64,000 nucleotides of DNA from Loktanella sp. IMCC34160. GTDB taxonomy: Bacteria; Pseudomonadota; Alphaproteobacteria; Rhodobacterales; Rhodobacteraceae. Shown piece after piece: positions 26,935 through 36,546 of the stretch; position 1 is the first letter of the stretch; every line of letters starts with the position of its first letter. The position numbers and the translations under genes were made by a program. The notes under the pieces were generated by a model. That model saw only the letters and a program-made list of their open reading frames with translations. It made no database searches and had not been told where the DNA came from. The stretch lies in the NCBI RefSeq assembly GCF_004145845.1, contig NZ_SELP01000001.1, positions 558,001 to 622,000 on the forward strand. Reading direction: 5' to 3'.

Positions 26935-28797
26935 TCAGGGCGCCTTGCCGGGAAATATCCCATGGCTGGTCTTGTCCCAGTAGAAGGGTTTCCAAAGGAG
27001 TTCGCCCAGCCCTTTCCATGCGGCCAGCGCGGCCAGCGGGAAGTAGAAATGCAGGGTCGGCGCCCATTTGATCAGCCACGGCTTGTCCGCGCGGGTGACG
27101 GCCGTTGCCGCAGTTGCGATGTTCAGCACCTCGGCCATCAGGAACACCGACCCCAGCACGACAAAGGCCCAGCCGGGGATCAGCCCCAGAAGCGGATGAC
27201 CGAAGCCCAGAGGCAAGAGCCAGAACGACCAGAGCACCGGGGCCAGCGCGAATTGCGTGAGCGTGCCGAGAAACAGCAGTTGCACGCCGAAGAACCGCCA
27301 GGCCCCAAGATCGCGCCAAAGCTGCCGGGGGCTGCGCATATGCACCGCATAGGTCACGGCATAGCCCTTGAGCCAACGCGACCGTTGCTTGACCCAGGGC
27401 CAGGCGCGGCAGTTCGCCTCTTCCCCGGTGACGGTCTGGATCAACTCGGTCCGGTAGCCGTGCCGTGCCAGCCGGATGCCAAGATCGGCGTCCTCGGTCA
27501 CGTTATGCGCGTCCCAGCCACCCAACTCCTCGAGCACATCGCGCCGGAAGAACAGGGTTGTGCCGCCCAGCGGGATCACCAGCCCCAGCCGTTCCAGACC
27601 GGGCAGGACGATGCGGAACCATGTGGCGTATTCCAGCGCGAAACAGCGCGACAGCCAGTTGGTGCCGGCATTGTAGAAGTCCAGCACCCCCTGCAGGCAG
27701 GCGACGGACCGGTCGCGCTGGGCAAAACGGGCGACGATCCGGCGGATCTGGTCGGGGGCGGGGGCGTCTTCGGCGTCATAGACCCCGATGATCGAGCCGC
27801 GAGCGAACCCCAGCCCATAGTTCAGCGCCCGTGGCTTTGTCTTCAGCGTGCCCGGCGGCACCACGATGGACCGCATCCAACGGGGCAGGTTGGTGTCCCG
27901 CAGCACGCTTCGGGTGGTCTGGTCGTCCTCTTCCAACAACAGGCAGATGTCGAGAAGTTCGCGCGGGTAATCCAGTTTTGCCAGCCGCGCGACAAGGTGC
28001 CCGGCGATGTCCTCTTCCTTGAACAGGGGGACCAGCACGGTGACGATGGGTAGCCGCAGCGGTTCGGCGGCGGGGGCCGCATCGTCACGCCGGTCCCGCC
28101 GCATCACCAGAAGGGCGGCCAGTTTCAGCCACATATGCAGCACGAGCGTCAGCACCGCCCAGCCGTAAAGCAGCGCCACCGACAGACCCGGCGCGACCAA
28201 CCAGAAGCCGAGGCAGGCCAGAAGGCCCCCCGCGGTCCAGAGCGTCGCCCGGCGCGGGTTCCACGTCCGGCAGCTTTCGGGATCGGGGACAAGCTGTTCG
28301 GCCCGGTCGATCAGCGTCCCGCTGGCGATCTGTTCCAGGGCCGCATCCAGCGCCTCGTCCGTGGTGACGGCGCAACGGACCGTCCCGAATGCTTGCCGCA
28401 GAAGGTCGCCATGCCGGTCGAGCAGATCCGGCTGGCTGGTCAGCACCACCACCTGCCCGCCGATCCGCCGCCAGGGCAGGATGCGGGTGGTCTGGCAGGC
28501 CTCGGGCGAGAACTGGTGCAGAAGGCGCGGGTCGGGCGGGGTTTCGGTCGGGTCTATGACCCCGGTGCCGGCGACATCCGCCTCGGCCGCGGCGATGGTA
28601 GCGGCGGGGATGTAGAGCCCGAGCCGGAAGGCATCGGCCAGTCGCGCCTCGCGCCGGACCGCGTCCCGTTCGGCATCCGCGATCTTGCGCGCCGAACTTC
28701 CGCCCTGCCGCAGCACGGCCCGGCCAAGCGCGGTTGCGGGCTGCGGCCCCTGCGCCGTGCCTCGTCGTTCGCCGATTGTCGTCAGAAGATGCAGCAT
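26935..28797 (-). CDS. Membrane family 2 glycosyltransferase with MshEN-like N-terminal domain
   Basis: A 620-residue protein. Residues about 45-165 resemble the T2SSE_N/MshEN domain (LGLYIPAATIAAAEADV ... GGQVVVLTSQPDLLD), which in other proteins binds c-di-GMP or serves docking. Two helices follow (about 195-240), then a processive-type GT2 domain: VTVLVPLFKEED, LLLEEDDQTT, the metal motif YDAEDAPAPDQ, acceptor base in TEDADLGIRL and the QRSRWLKG motif. At least four C-terminal helices complete it. This layout matches NrfB/cellulose-synthase-like enzymes that make or export polysaccharide. The product is unknown. The start at 28797 is a choice; an ATG 33 bases upstream is also possible. Confidence 0.82.
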   Translation of the reverse strand: MLHLLTTIGERRGTAQGPQPATALGRAVLRQGGSSARKIADAERDAVRREARLADAFRLGLYIPAATIAAAEADVAGTGVIDPTETPPDPRLLHQFSPEACQTTRILPWRRIGGQVVVLTSQPDLLDRHGDLLRQAFGTVRCAVTTDEALDAALEQIASGTLIDRAEQLVPDPESCRTWNPRRATLWTAGGLLACLGFWLVAPGLSVALLYGWAVLTLVLHMWLKLAALLVMRRDRRDDAAPAAEPLRLPIVTVLVPLFKEEDIAGHLVARLAKLDYPRELLDICLLLEEDDQTTRSVLRDTNLPRWMRSIVVPPGTLKTKPRALNYGLGFARGSIIGVYDAEDAPAPDQIRRIVARFAQRDRSVACLQGVLDFYNAGTNWLSRCFALEYATWFRIVLPGLERLGLVIPLGGTTLFFRRDVLEELGGWDAHNVTEDADLGIRLARHGYRTELIQTVTGEEANCRAWPWVKQRSRWLKGYAVTYAVHMRSPRQLWRDLGAWRFFGVQLLFLGTLTQFALAPVLWSFWLLPLGFGHPLLGLIPGWAFVVLGSVFLMAEVLNIATAATAVTRADKPWLIKWAPTLHFYFPLAALAAWKGLGELLWKPFYWDKTSHGIFPGKAP

Positions 28798-28964
28798 TCT
28801 GCCGCGCCCTTTCGCCTGTCCCGGCGGCAAGGTTTGCGCAAGCTTGGTTAACGGGCGGTTAAGACGGGTCTCGAAGGGCTTTGCACCCTGCCGTCTCTTG
28901 CTCCGCCCCGTCCTGCGCGTTAAACGCGGGCGGAACGCGAAATCGACACATAAGGGATGCCCCC

Positions 28965-29252
28965 ATGTCCATCGACATCGAAACCGCCCGCCGGGTGGCC
29001 AAGCTGGCCCGGATCAAGGTGGAAGAGGATCGCCTGCCGGCGCTGGCGCAGGAGTTCAGCGCGATCCTTGGCTTTATCGAGCAATTGAACGAGGTGGACG
29101 TGGACGGCGTGGAGCCGATGACCAGTGTGACCCCGCAGCGGCTCAAGCGGCGCGATGATGTGGTGACCGACGGCAATCAGCAGGCTGCCGTTCTGGCCAA
29201 CGCCCCCGATGCCCGCGAAGGGTTTTTTGCCGTGCCGAAAGTGGTGGAGTGA
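28965..29252 (+). CDS. gatC: Asp/Glu-tRNA amidotransferase subunit C
   Basis: A 95-residue subunit of the GatCAB enzyme, which converts misacylated Glu-tRNA(Gln) or Asp-tRNA(Asn) to the amidated form. The family pattern is visible: [34 protein letters not shown] and the C-terminal [12 protein letters not shown]. An AGGGA site precedes the ATG at 28965. It is five bases upstream of gatA. gatB is not in the window. Confidence 0.95.
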   Translation: MSIDIETARRVAKLARIKVEEDRLPALAQEFSAILGFIEQLNEVDVDGVEPMTSVTPQRLKRRDDVVTDGNQQAAVLANAPDAREGFFAVPKVVE

Positions 29253-29257
29253 GCCCC

Positions 29258-30733
29258 ATGTCCGACCTGACCAAACTGAAGATTTCCGAGGCCCGGGACG
29301 CGATGCGCAAGGGCGACGTGACCAGTGTCGAACTGACCGAGGCCTGCCTGTCGGCCATCGACGCCGCGGATGCGCTGGGTGCCTTCGTGCACAAGACCCC
29401 CGAGATCGCGCTGGAGCAGGCCCGCGCCGCGGATGCCCGCAAGGGTGCGGATGCCCCGTCGCTGAACGGCATTCCCCTTGGCATCAAGGATCTGTTCTGC
29501 ACCAAGGGCGTCGCCAGCCAGGCGGCAAGCCGGATTCTGGAAGGGTTCAAGCCCGAGTATGAATCGACCGTCAGCAGCCAGCTGTTCGCCGATGGCGCTG
29601 TCATGCTGGGCAAGCTGAACATGGACGAATTCGCCATGGGCTCGTCGAACGAGACCTCTTGCTATGGCAATGCGGTCAACCCGTGGAAGGTGGACGACGT
29701 GGCCCTGACCCCCGGGGGGTCGTCGGGCGGGTCCGCTGCCGCCGTGGCCGCCGACCTGTGCCTTGGCGCGACCGGGACCGACACCGGCGGCTCGATCCGC
29801 CAGCCTGCCGCCTTTACTGGCATCACCGGGATCAAGCCGACCTATGGCCGTTGTTCCCGTTGGGGCATCGTCGCCTTTGCCTCGTCCCTGGATCAGGCCG
29901 GCCCGATGACCAAGGACGTGCGCGATGCGGCGATCATGTTGCAGGCCATGTGCGGCCATGACCCGAAGGACAGCACCAGCGCCGATCTGGCCGTGCCGGA
30001 TTTCGAGGCCGCGCTGACCGGTGACATCAAGGGCAAGACCATCGGTATCCCCAAGGAATACCGGATGGACGGGATGCCCGCCGAGATTGAAAAGCTGTGG
30101 GCCGATGGGGCCGAGATGCTGAAGGACGCCGGTGCCAATCTGGTGGATATCAGCCTGCCGCACACGAAATACGCGCTGCCCGCCTATTACGTGATCGCCC
30201 CAGCCGAGGCATCGTCGAACCTTGCCCGCTATGACGGGGTCCGCTTTGGCCACCGCGCCAAGCTGGCGCAGGGCGACGGCATCACCGAGATGTATGAAAA
30301 GACCCGCGCCGAAGGGTTCGGGCCAGAGGTCCAGCGCCGCGTGATGGTTGGCACCTATGTGCTGTCCGCCGGGTTCTATGACGCCTATTACAACCGCGCC
30401 CGCCGGGTCCGCACCCTGATCAAGCAGGATTTCGAGACGGTCTTTGCCGAAGGCGTGGATGCTATCCTGACCCCGGCCACCCCCTCGGCGGCCTTCGCGC
30501 TGGGCACGACCCACGCCGATCCGGTCGAGATGTACCTGAACGACGTGTTCACCGTCACGGTGAACCTTGCCGGTCTGCCGGGGATCAGCGTGCCGACCGG
30601 GCTGGACGCCAAGGGGCTGCCGCTGGGCCTGCAACTGATTGGCCGCCCGTGGGAAGAGGCCGATTTGCTGAACATCGCCTATGCGCTGGAAGGCGCAGCA
30701 GGCTTTGTAGCCAAACCGCAGAAGTGGTGGTAA
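29258..30733 (+). CDS. gatA: Asp/Glu-tRNA amidotransferase subunit A
   Basis: A 491-residue amidase-signature enzyme that releases ammonia from glutamine for GatB. The Ser-cisSer-Lys triad is visible: Lys in [15 protein letters not shown], the serines in [15 protein letters not shown] and [17 protein letters not shown]. The start is the ATG at 29258 with GGAG upstream; a GTG at 29249 inside the gatC end is less likely. Confidence 0.97.
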   Translation: MSDLTKLKISEARDAMRKGDVTSVELTEACLSAIDAADALGAFVHKTPEIALEQARAADARKGADAPSLNGIPLGIKDLFCTKGVASQAASRILEGFKPEYESTVSSQLFADGAVMLGKLNMDEFAMGSSNETSCYGNAVNPWKVDDVALTPGGSSGGSAAAVAADLCLGATGTDTGGSIRQPAAFTGITGIKPTYGRCSRWGIVAFASSLDQAGPMTKDVRDAAIMLQAMCGHDPKDSTSADLAVPDFEAALTGDIKGKTIGIPKEYRMDGMPAEIEKLWADGAEMLKDAGANLVDISLPHTKYALPAYYVIAPAEASSNLARYDGVRFGHRAKLAQGDGITEMYEKTRAEGFGPEVQRRVMVGTYVLSAGFYDAYYNRARRVRTLIKQDFETVFAEGVDAILTPATPSAAFALGTTHADPVEMYLNDVFTVTVNLAGLPGISVPTGLDAKGLPLGLQLIGRPWEEADLLNIAYALEGAAGFVAKPQKWW

Positions 30734-30770
30734 AGGCAAAGGTCAGAAAATTCCGAGGTAGGAAAGACCG

Positions 30771-31487
30771 GTGAAGAAGTTCTTGATGATGGGGGCAGCC
30801 GCGCTTGCGCTGGCAGCCTGTGACACGGCAGTGCCCGACAGTGGGCGCGGCGTGGGGTTTGACGATTACACCGCCTACGAGCTGGAGCGCGCCGCCGCCG
30901 AAGGCCGGGGTGCCCTGCCTGCCGCGCCTACCGTGTCCGAAGGGGCGATCCCGTCGTCCGATCTTGCCAGCGCCGGGATCGGCGCTCAGATCGACGAAGT
31001 TGCCGCCGCAACAGGCCGGACGCAGGGCATTGATGCCTCGCCCACCAATGCGGCGCCTGCGGTCATCAACAATTCCGGCATTTCCGACGAACAGGATTTC
31101 GACGCGGTTGCGGGTCGCGAAAGCATCGAATCCGATGCCGAGCGCCTGAGCCGCATGGCTGATCAATACCAGATCGTCGATCCCGGCGCGGTGCCCACGC
31201 GGCACGGCGATGCGGGCCCGAACATTGTCGAATACGCATTGAACGCGCCGAACGCGAAGGGGCAGGAATGGTATTCCCGCTTCGTCATGTCGGGGCAGGG
31301 CCGGTTCCAGCGGAACTGCGCCAAATATGCGTCCCCCGACGAGGCACAGCGCGATTTCCTGTCGCGTGGCGGTCCGGAACGTGACCCGAAGGGCATTGAC
31401 CCGGACGGTGACGGCTTTGCCTGTGGCTGGGACCCGGAACCCTTCCGCGCTGCTGTGCGCGCCGCCCAGCAAGAGGCCGGGAACTGA
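30771..31487 (+). CDS. Lipoprotein with C-terminal Excalibur-like calcium motif
   Basis: A 238-residue predicted outer- or inner-membrane lipoprotein starting at GTG. The signal ends in a lipobox, ALALAACD (Cys17). The middle is low-complexity and Ala/Asp/Ser-rich; residues about 150-235 are more ordered and contain GIDPDGDGFACGWDPEPFR, which has the DxDxDGxxC pattern of Excalibur calcium-binding motifs. The function is unknown. It overlaps or abuts the amidase gene, suggesting an envelope role. Confidence 0.75.
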   Translation: MKKFLMMGAAALALAACDTAVPDSGRGVGFDDYTAYELERAAAEGRGALPAAPTVSEGAIPSSDLASAGIGAQIDEVAAATGRTQGIDASPTNAAPAVINNSGISDEQDFDAVAGRESIESDAERLSRMADQYQIVDPGAVPTRHGDAGPNIVEYALNAPNAKGQEWYSRFVMSGQGRFQRNCAKYASPDEAQRDFLSRGGPERDPKGIDPDGDGFACGWDPEPFRAAVRAAQQEAGN

Positions 31488-31546
31488 CCCTGCGCAGGGT
31501 CGATAGCCCGAACTTTGGGCCCCGGCGCGACGGGGCCACGCCGGAC

Positions 31547-32182
31547 ATGGTCGTGATCCACTATACCGCGATGGCCGATTGCGCCGCCGCGGAACGGGCG
31601 CTGTGTTCGCCCGAGGCGGAGGTCTCGGCCCATTACCTGATTTCGCCGCAGGGCGCGGTGACCCAACTGGTGCCCGAGGCCGCCCGCGCGTGGCACGCAG
31701 GTGCGGGGGCATGGGGCACGGTGACCGATATCAATTCCCGGTCGATCGGGATCGAGCTGTCCAATACCGGCGCCACCCCCTTTGCCGCGCCGCAAATGGA
31801 CGCGCTGGAGGATCTCCTGCGCGGGATCATGGCACGCTGGCCGGTGCCGGCCGGGCGGGTGATCGGCCATTCCGATTGCGCGCCGGGCCGTAAGATCGAC
31901 CCCGGCGCGCGGTTCGACTGGCGCAGGCTGGCGCGGCAGGGGCTGGCGGTGTTGCCCGAGGCGGTCGACATCGACGGCCCGCCAGACGATCTGGTCGGGG
32001 CGACCGACGCCGCGCTTGTGCGGGCCGGATACACGGCCGATGTTCCGCCCGAAGTGCGGCTGGCCGCCTTTCGCCTGCGCGCCCGACCGGCGGCGTCCGG
32101 CCCTTGTGACCTGACCGATCTGGCGCTGGCCCACGACATGGCCACCCGCTTTCCCGTTGACGTGGACCAGACAAGCGCCTAG
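31547..32182 (+). CDS. N-acetylmuramoyl-L-alanine amidase (Amidase_2/AmpD type)
   Basis: Cleaves the bond between N-acetylmuramate and the peptide stem, in peptidoglycan recycling. Zinc-site and fold motifs: VVIHYTAM (first His), SAHYLISPQGAVTQLV, AWHAGAG, SIGIELSNTG and IGHSDCAPGRKIDPG (second His and Asp-containing loop). The frame stays open upstream and the extra residues, RVDSPNFGPRRDGATPD, look like the conserved family start. No ATG, GTG or TTG lies there, only CTG at 31484/31490 overlapping the lipoprotein stop, so the true start may be an unusual CTG. The 211-residue form given is the conservative one. Confidence 0.88.
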   Translation: MVVIHYTAMADCAAAERALCSPEAEVSAHYLISPQGAVTQLVPEAARAWHAGAGAWGTVTDINSRSIGIELSNTGATPFAAPQMDALEDLLRGIMARWPVPAGRVIGHSDCAPGRKIDPGARFDWRRLARQGLAVLPEAVDIDGPPDDLVGATDAALVRAGYTADVPPEVRLAAFRLRARPAASGPCDLTDLALAHDMATRFPVDVDQTSA

Positions 32183-32183
32183 C

Positions 32184-32594
32184 AGTCGGGCCGCGCGGAT
32201 GGCCGGATGGCCGCGGCAGGGCGCAAGCCCGGTCGAGGAAAGTCCGGACTCCAAAACGGCAAGGGTGCCGGGTAACGCCCGGCGGGGGTAACCCCAGGGA
32301 AAGCGCCACAGAGAACAGACCGCCCCGGTTTGGCCGGGGTAAGGGTGAAACGGTGGGGTAAGAGCCCACCGCGCGATGGGCAACCAGAGCGGCACGGCAA
32401 GCCCCACCCGGAGCAATGCCAAATAGGGGCCTCGCGCCGGTGTGATCGGGCAACCGATATCCCGGCAGGGACGCCTGACCCGAGAGGCCCGGGTTGGCAG
32501 CCAGAGGCGGCGTGGCAACACGCCGTTCAGACGAATGGCCATCGAACCGGGGCAACCCGGGGAACAAAATCCGGCTTACAGGCCATCCGCGCGT
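32184..32594 (+). ncRNA. rnpB: RNase P RNA, bacterial class A
   Basis: The catalytic RNA that trims tRNA 5' ends. Closing helix P1 is seen as CGCGCGGATGGCC (32192-32204) pairing perfectly with GGCCATCCGCGCG (32581-32593), followed by TTTTT. The universal core GAGGAAAGTCCGGACTCC lies at about 32235-32252 and the 3' core near 32558-32572. The exact 5' end is uncertain by a few bases. It fills the 544-base gap between the amidase and rpmG; this rnpB position close to rpmG is also known from related genomes. Confidence 0.95.
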
Positions 32595-32726
32595 TTTTGC
32601 CTGCCAATTTTGCCCTGCTTGCCGGGTTTCGTGGTTGACTCCGCCCCGCGCGCCGGTAAAAGGCGGGCTTCATACGAGATTTACGCGATGTGCCCGCGAC
32701 GGGCCCGCGATCAGGAGAGATGAGAC

Positions 32727-32894
32727 ATGGCGAAGCCGACCACCATCAAGATCCGCCTGAACTCCACCGCGGGGACCGGGCATTTCTACGTCACCAAGAA
32801 GAACGCCCGCACCATGACCGAAAAGATGGTCGTCAAGAAATACGACCCGGTGGTGCGCAAGCACGTTGAATACAAGGAAGGCAAGATCAAGTAA
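32727..32894 (+). CDS. rpmG: Large ribosomal subunit protein bL33
   Basis: A 55-residue basic protein that binds 23S rRNA near the E site. The sequence [17 protein letters not shown] then FYVTKKN and [17 protein letters not shown] is diagnostic. It is the cysteine-free form, which does not bind zinc. An AGGAGAG site precedes the ATG. A strong terminator follows the stop by about 28 bases. Confidence 0.97.
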   Translation: MAKPTTIKIRLNSTAGTGHFYVTKKNARTMTEKMVVKKYDPVVRKHVEYKEGKIK

Positions 32895-32922
32895 GATCGC
32901 GCCGATCCCGGTAACGGATCAG

Positions 32923-32949
32923 GGCCGCGCCGCAGGGCGCGGCCTTTTT
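32923..32949 (+). terminator. Rho-independent terminator after rpmG
   Basis: GGCCGCGCC, loop GCAG, GGCGCGGCC, then TTTTT. A textbook terminator downstream of rpmG; it may also serve the convergent MAPEG gene. Confidence 0.9.
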
Positions 32950-32953
32950 CGTG

Positions 32954-33355
32954 TCAAGAGATCAGCAGCGCCGCGCCGGTCAGGATCAGCCCCGCCTGCG
33001 CCAGAAGCGTCGCCAGCATCCCCCAGAATCGCAGCCGCCAGTGCAGCCCGTGAATCGCGAAATAGGCGCCGTGGGACATTCGTCCCAGCGTGAACAGACC
33101 CGCCAGCCCCCACAAAAGGCCGGGGGCGGCCCCGTTCATTTCGGCAAGGCCAAGCAGGATCAGGGCGATGGGCATCTGTTCGGCGGCATTTGCCTGCCCC
33201 CGGATTGCCTTGGCCATGGCCCGGTCGTCGCCATCGCCCAGAACGATCTTGTGTCGCCTGCGCCCGCGCACCACCCGCCACGTCAAAAGCTGGAACAGCG
33301 CCCCGTTGATCACGGCGGCGCAAAGGGTGACGGGGAGGGCGAGGTGTTCGATCAT
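32954..33355 (-). CDS. MAPEG-family membrane protein
   Basis: A 133-residue, four-helix membrane protein of the eicosanoid/glutathione-metabolism family. The diagnostic stretch is RGQANAAEQMPIALILLGL (usually R-x-x-x-N-x-x-E), which contacts glutathione in characterised members. Bacterial members are small and of uncertain role; glutathione transferase or peroxidase activity is possible. The ATG at 33355 starts directly at a helix (MIEHLALPVTLCAAVING). Confidence 0.85.
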   Translation of the reverse strand: MIEHLALPVTLCAAVINGALFQLLTWRVVRGRRRHKIVLGDGDDRAMAKAIRGQANAAEQMPIALILLGLAEMNGAAPGLLWGLAGLFTLGRMSHGAYFAIHGLHWRLRFWGMLATLLAQAGLILTGAALLIS

Positions 33356-33676
33356 GGGGCCGAGCGTGCGCCACGGCCGCCCCTCTGGCAAGCGGCGACG
33401 CTGCGTCAGGGGATGGTGGGTTGAAACCCACCTTACGTTTCAGGGGCTCTGCCCCTCTGGCCCTTTGGGCCATTCACCCCGGGATATTTACTGACCCAAA
33501 GAAGGGGGCTGGACTGAGGGTCGATTCTTCTTTGGGTCAAAAATATCCTCTGGGGGCCATGAGTTTTCAGGATGGGGGGGCGAAGCGCCCCCGGGTAAGG
33601 TGGGTCTTGACCCACCGCCCTGAAACGAAAAGGGCCGCCCCGAAGGGCGGCCCGATTTTGTGCGTTCAGGTCGGGA
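33356..33676. repeat. Repeat-rich intergenic region with several palindromic units
   Basis: No gene is apparent in this 321-base gap. It holds GGTGGGTTGAAACCCACC plus TTACG (33415-33437), a CCCCGGGATATTTACTGACC/CAAAGAAGGGG block (33478-33509), its inverted partner TTCTTTGGGTCAA with AAATATCCTCTGGGGG (33528-33558), a GGGGGGCGAAGCGCCCCC hairpin (33576-33594) and TAAGGTGGGTCTTGACCCACC split over 33596-33616. The two TTCTTTGGG blocks face each other, so this is the largest array of the family in the window. A terminator follows at 33632-33653. Confidence 0.75.
33625..33660 (-). terminator. Terminator of the Bax-inhibitor-like gene
   Basis: GGGCCGCCC, loop CGAA, GGGCGGCCC at 33632-33653. On the minus strand the tail reads TTTTCGTTTC. 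It is 20-odd bases past the stop of the minus-strand gene; the plus-strand side (GATTTTG) is weaker. Confidence 0.8.
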
Positions 33677-34456
33677 TTATTCCCGGTTCCCCAGCAGTTG
33701 CAGCAGGAACATGAACATGTTGATGAAGTCGAGGTAGAGGTTCAGCGCGCCCGAAATGGCGGCCTTGCCCAGCCACTCCTGGTCGCCGTGATGGGCGTGG
33801 GCCAGGTAGGTCACCTTGATCTTCTGGGTGTCATAGGCGGTCAGCCCGGCGAAGATCAGCACGCCGATCACCGAGATGGCAAAGGCCACGGCCTCGGAGG
33901 CGAGGAAGATGTTCACCACCATGGCCACCAGAAGTCCGATCACGCCCATGATCAGGAACGCGCCCCAGCCCGAGATGTCTTTCTTCGTGGTGTAGCCGTA
34001 AAGCGACAGGCCGCCGAAGGCGATCGACGTGATCAGGAAGACCTGAATGATCGAATAGCCGGTGAAGACAATGAAGATCGAGCTGAGCGAGATGCCCATC
34101 AGCACGGCGAAGACATAGAAGGCGATCTGCACCCCGGCTGCGGACAGTCGGTTCATCGCGGCGCCCATGCCGAACCACAGGAAGGCCAGCGGCGCGAACA
34201 TCACGACCCATTTGAGCGGCGAAATGTAGAGCGCCTCGCCCAGACCGGTCAGGTATTGGCCCGGCCGCAGCATCGCGGTGGCCCCGGTCGGGTCGGTCGT
34301 CACGGCCAGTCCGGCAATCGCCCAAGCGGCAAGAAAGGTGATGAACATGCCGACGGACATGGTGCCGTAGACCTTGTTCATATGGGCGCGCAGCCCTGCA
34401 TCGATTTCGGCGGAGCGGACGCCTACACCCGCCCGGACCGTCTGAAAATCAGCCAT
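33677..34456 (-). CDS. Bax inhibitor-1/YccA-family membrane protein
   Basis: A 259-residue, seven-helix protein of the TMBIM family. After a soluble N-terminus (RSAEIDAGLRAHMNKVY) the helices run from SVGMFITFLAAWAIAGLAV to FINMFMFLLQLLG. The C-terminal LIFAGLTAYDTQKIK carries the conserved aspartate of the family. In E. coli YccA modulates the FtsH protease, and other members leak calcium; neither role is shown here. It is a single gene with its own terminator. Confidence 0.92.
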   Translation of the reverse strand: MADFQTVRAGVGVRSAEIDAGLRAHMNKVYGTMSVGMFITFLAAWAIAGLAVTTDPTGATAMLRPGQYLTGLGEALYISPLKWVVMFAPLAFLWFGMGAAMNRLSAAGVQIAFYVFAVLMGISLSSIFIVFTGYSIIQVFLITSIAFGGLSLYGYTTKKDISGWGAFLIMGVIGLLVAMVVNIFLASEAVAFAISVIGVLIFAGLTAYDTQKIKVTYLAHAHHGDQEWLGKAAISGALNLYLDFINMFMFLLQLLGNRE

Positions 34457-34578
34457 GGAAACCTCCGGTTAGCCTTTTGTTGTCAGGGCCCCGCCCGGAT
34501 GGGCAGGGCCTTCGGCTAAGATATTGGCTGTATGGCCCCGGTTTTCAAGTTGTTCCGGCCCGAAATCGGCAGGAATCG

Positions 34579-34797
34579 TTAGCGCTGCCAATGGGTGGGA
34601 ACATCCCAGACGGGGCGGCGTGCCTCTGCCTCGGCCTCGGCGCGGGTGATCCCCATGTCGCACAGCCGCGCATCGTCGAGATCGCGCAGCGCCGACCGCT
34701 GCCGCCACAGGGCGATCATCTGGGACAGGCGGGCCACCAGCCCGAGCGGTGCCGCACGACGGGGGGCGGGGGCGCAATGGGTAATGATATGGGTCAT
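34579..34797 (-). CDS. DUF1127 (YjiS-like) small protein
   Basis: A 72-residue basic protein. The conserved part is VARLSQMIALWRQRSALRDLDDARLCDMGITRAEA (given here in two halves in the sequence), the DUF1127 pattern W..R...R.L..L.D..L.D.G. Some short DUF1127 proteins affect RNA turnover and phosphate or stress metabolism in alphaproteobacteria. The ATG at 34797 is preferred over an earlier one at 34857. It is divergent from the LysR gene. Confidence 0.8.
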   Translation of the reverse strand: MTHIITHCAPAPRRAAPLGLVARLSQMIALWRQRSALRDLDDARLCDMGITRAEAEAEARRPVWDVPTHWQR

Positions 34798-34913
34798 GGC
34801 ATTCTCTTTCGTGATGCTGGAAAGCTGACGCTTCAGAATGCTTGATATATCCTTCAATCAGCGACATAATGAAAATGAATGTTTTTGGATTTATATATCA
34901 CAGGCGGTGATGA

Positions 34914-35798
34914 ATGCCCCGAAACCTTGACCTGACCGCGTTGCGGTCTTTCGTGACGGTCGCCGATTGCGGTGGGGTCACTCGCGCGGCGGGCCTGATG
35001 AACCTGACCCAATCGGCGGTGTCGATGCAGTTGAAGCGGTTGGAAGAGGCGCTGGACCTGCCGCTTCTGGACCGGTCGGGCCGTGGTATCGCCCTGACCC
35101 CGGCCGGAGAGCAGCTTTTGGGCTATGCCCGCCGGATGCTGCAACTGAACGACGAAGCGCTGCGGAAGATGACCGGCAGCGATTTCGAAGGCGTGCTGCG
35201 GCTGGGTGTGCCGCATGACATCGTCTACCCGGTCATCCCGAAGGTTCTGCACCGCTTTGCGACCGATTACCCCCGGGTAAAGGTGCAACTGGCCAGTTCC
35301 TTCACCCGTGTGTTGCGCAGCCAGTTCGAACGCGGCGAGCTGGACGTGATCCTGACCACCGAAGGCGGGGTCGATCAGGGCGGCCAGACCCTGACCACCT
35401 TGCCGCTGGTCTGGGTCGGAGCGCCGGGCGGGCAGGCGTGGAAGCAGCGCCCGCTGCCGCTGGCGTTCGAAGAACGGTGCCGGTTCCGGCAAGAGGTGCA
35501 GGCGCAGTTGGACCGCGCCGGCGTGCCGTGGGAAATGGCCGTCGAAAGCGAATCCACCCGGTCGATCGAGGCGACGGTCAGCGCCGATCTGGCGGTTCAC
35601 GCCATGCTGGAAGGCACCGAGGGCCAGATGTTCGAACAGATCTCTCACAACGGCACGCTGCCGGACCTGGAGCGGATCAACATCAATATCTACGTCGCGG
35701 AAACGCTGGGCGGAACGGTGCAAGAGGAAATGGCGGATCAGATCCGCCACGCCTATCGCGCCATGGGCAGCGGGCCGGACCTGCGCGCCGTGGGCTAG
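34914..35798 (+). CDS. LysR-family transcriptional regulator
   Basis: A 294-residue regulator. The N-terminal winged helix is clear ([41 protein letters not shown]), followed by a linker helix and a two-lobed effector domain (about 90-290). An AGGCGG site precedes the ATG. It is divergent from the DUF1127 gene across a 116-base AT-rich gap containing TTTATATATCA, a likely promoter region. The target and effector are unknown. Confidence 0.9.
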   Translation: MPRNLDLTALRSFVTVADCGGVTRAAGLMNLTQSAVSMQLKRLEEALDLPLLDRSGRGIALTPAGEQLLGYARRMLQLNDEALRKMTGSDFEGVLRLGVPHDIVYPVIPKVLHRFATDYPRVKVQLASSFTRVLRSQFERGELDVILTTEGGVDQGGQTLTTLPLVWVGAPGGQAWKQRPLPLAFEERCRFRQEVQAQLDRAGVPWEMAVESESTRSIEATVSADLAVHAMLEGTEGQMFEQISHNGTLPDLERININIYVAETLGGTVQEEMADQIRHAYRAMGSGPDLRAVG

Positions 35799-35871
35799 CG
35801 GACTGTGGGCCCCCTTAACATCCCGCCCAAAACCGACTAGACCCCGGCCAGTTCAGCGTCAGGAGCCAGCC

Positions 35872-36546
35872 ATGATCCCCACCTCGTTTCCCCAGAAAGA
35901 TGAAATCGCCCGGTTGACCGCCGGAATGCTGATCGAAGTGGGGGCGATCCATTTCAACGCGGCAGAGCCCTTCACCCATGCCAGCGGCAAGAAGGCCCCG
36001 ACCTATGTGGACTGCCGCAAGCTGATCTCTTTCCCGCGCATCCGGTCGACCCTGATGGATTTCCTGTCGGTTACCATCATGCGCGAAGCCGGGTTCGAGG
36101 CCTTTGACAACGTGGCGGGCGGCGAGACCGCGGGCATTCCCTTTGGCGCGCTGGTGGCCGACCGGCTGGCCCTGCCAATGACCTATGTCCGCAAGAAGCC
36201 CAAAGGCTATGGCCGCAACGCCCGGATCGAAGGGGTGATGACCGAAGGTCAACGGGTGATCCTGGTCGAGGATATGACCACTGATGGCGGGTCGAAACTG
36301 TCATTCGTGGATGCGATCCGCGAGACCGGCGCGACCTGTTCGGCCACGGCCGTGATCTTCTTCTACGGGATCCATAAGGGGGTCGAGGAAACGCTGGCCG
36401 ATCACGGGGTTCAGCTGATCCATCTCTGCACCTGGTGGGACGTGCTGGAAGAGGCCCGGCGGCGCGGGGCCTATGATGCGGAAACGCTGGACGCGGTCGA
36501 AGCCTACCTGCGTGACCCGGCGGGCTGGTCGGCGGCGCACGCCTGA
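35872..36546 (+). CDS. pyrE: Orotate phosphoribosyltransferase
   Basis: Makes orotidine 5'-phosphate from orotate and PRPP in pyrimidine synthesis. The 224-residue protein has the PRPP loop [17 protein letters not shown], the early [19 protein letters not shown] and the flexible-loop region [17 protein letters not shown]. It precedes dnaB, as is common in alphaproteobacteria. Confidence 0.95.
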   Translation: MIPTSFPQKDEIARLTAGMLIEVGAIHFNAAEPFTHASGKKAPTYVDCRKLISFPRIRSTLMDFLSVTIMREAGFEAFDNVAGGETAGIPFGALVADRLALPMTYVRKKPKGYGRNARIEGVMTEGQRVILVEDMTTDGGSKLSFVDAIRETGATCSATAVIFFYGIHKGVEETLADHGVQLIHLCTWWDVLEEARRRGAYDAETLDAVEAYLRDPAGWSAAHA

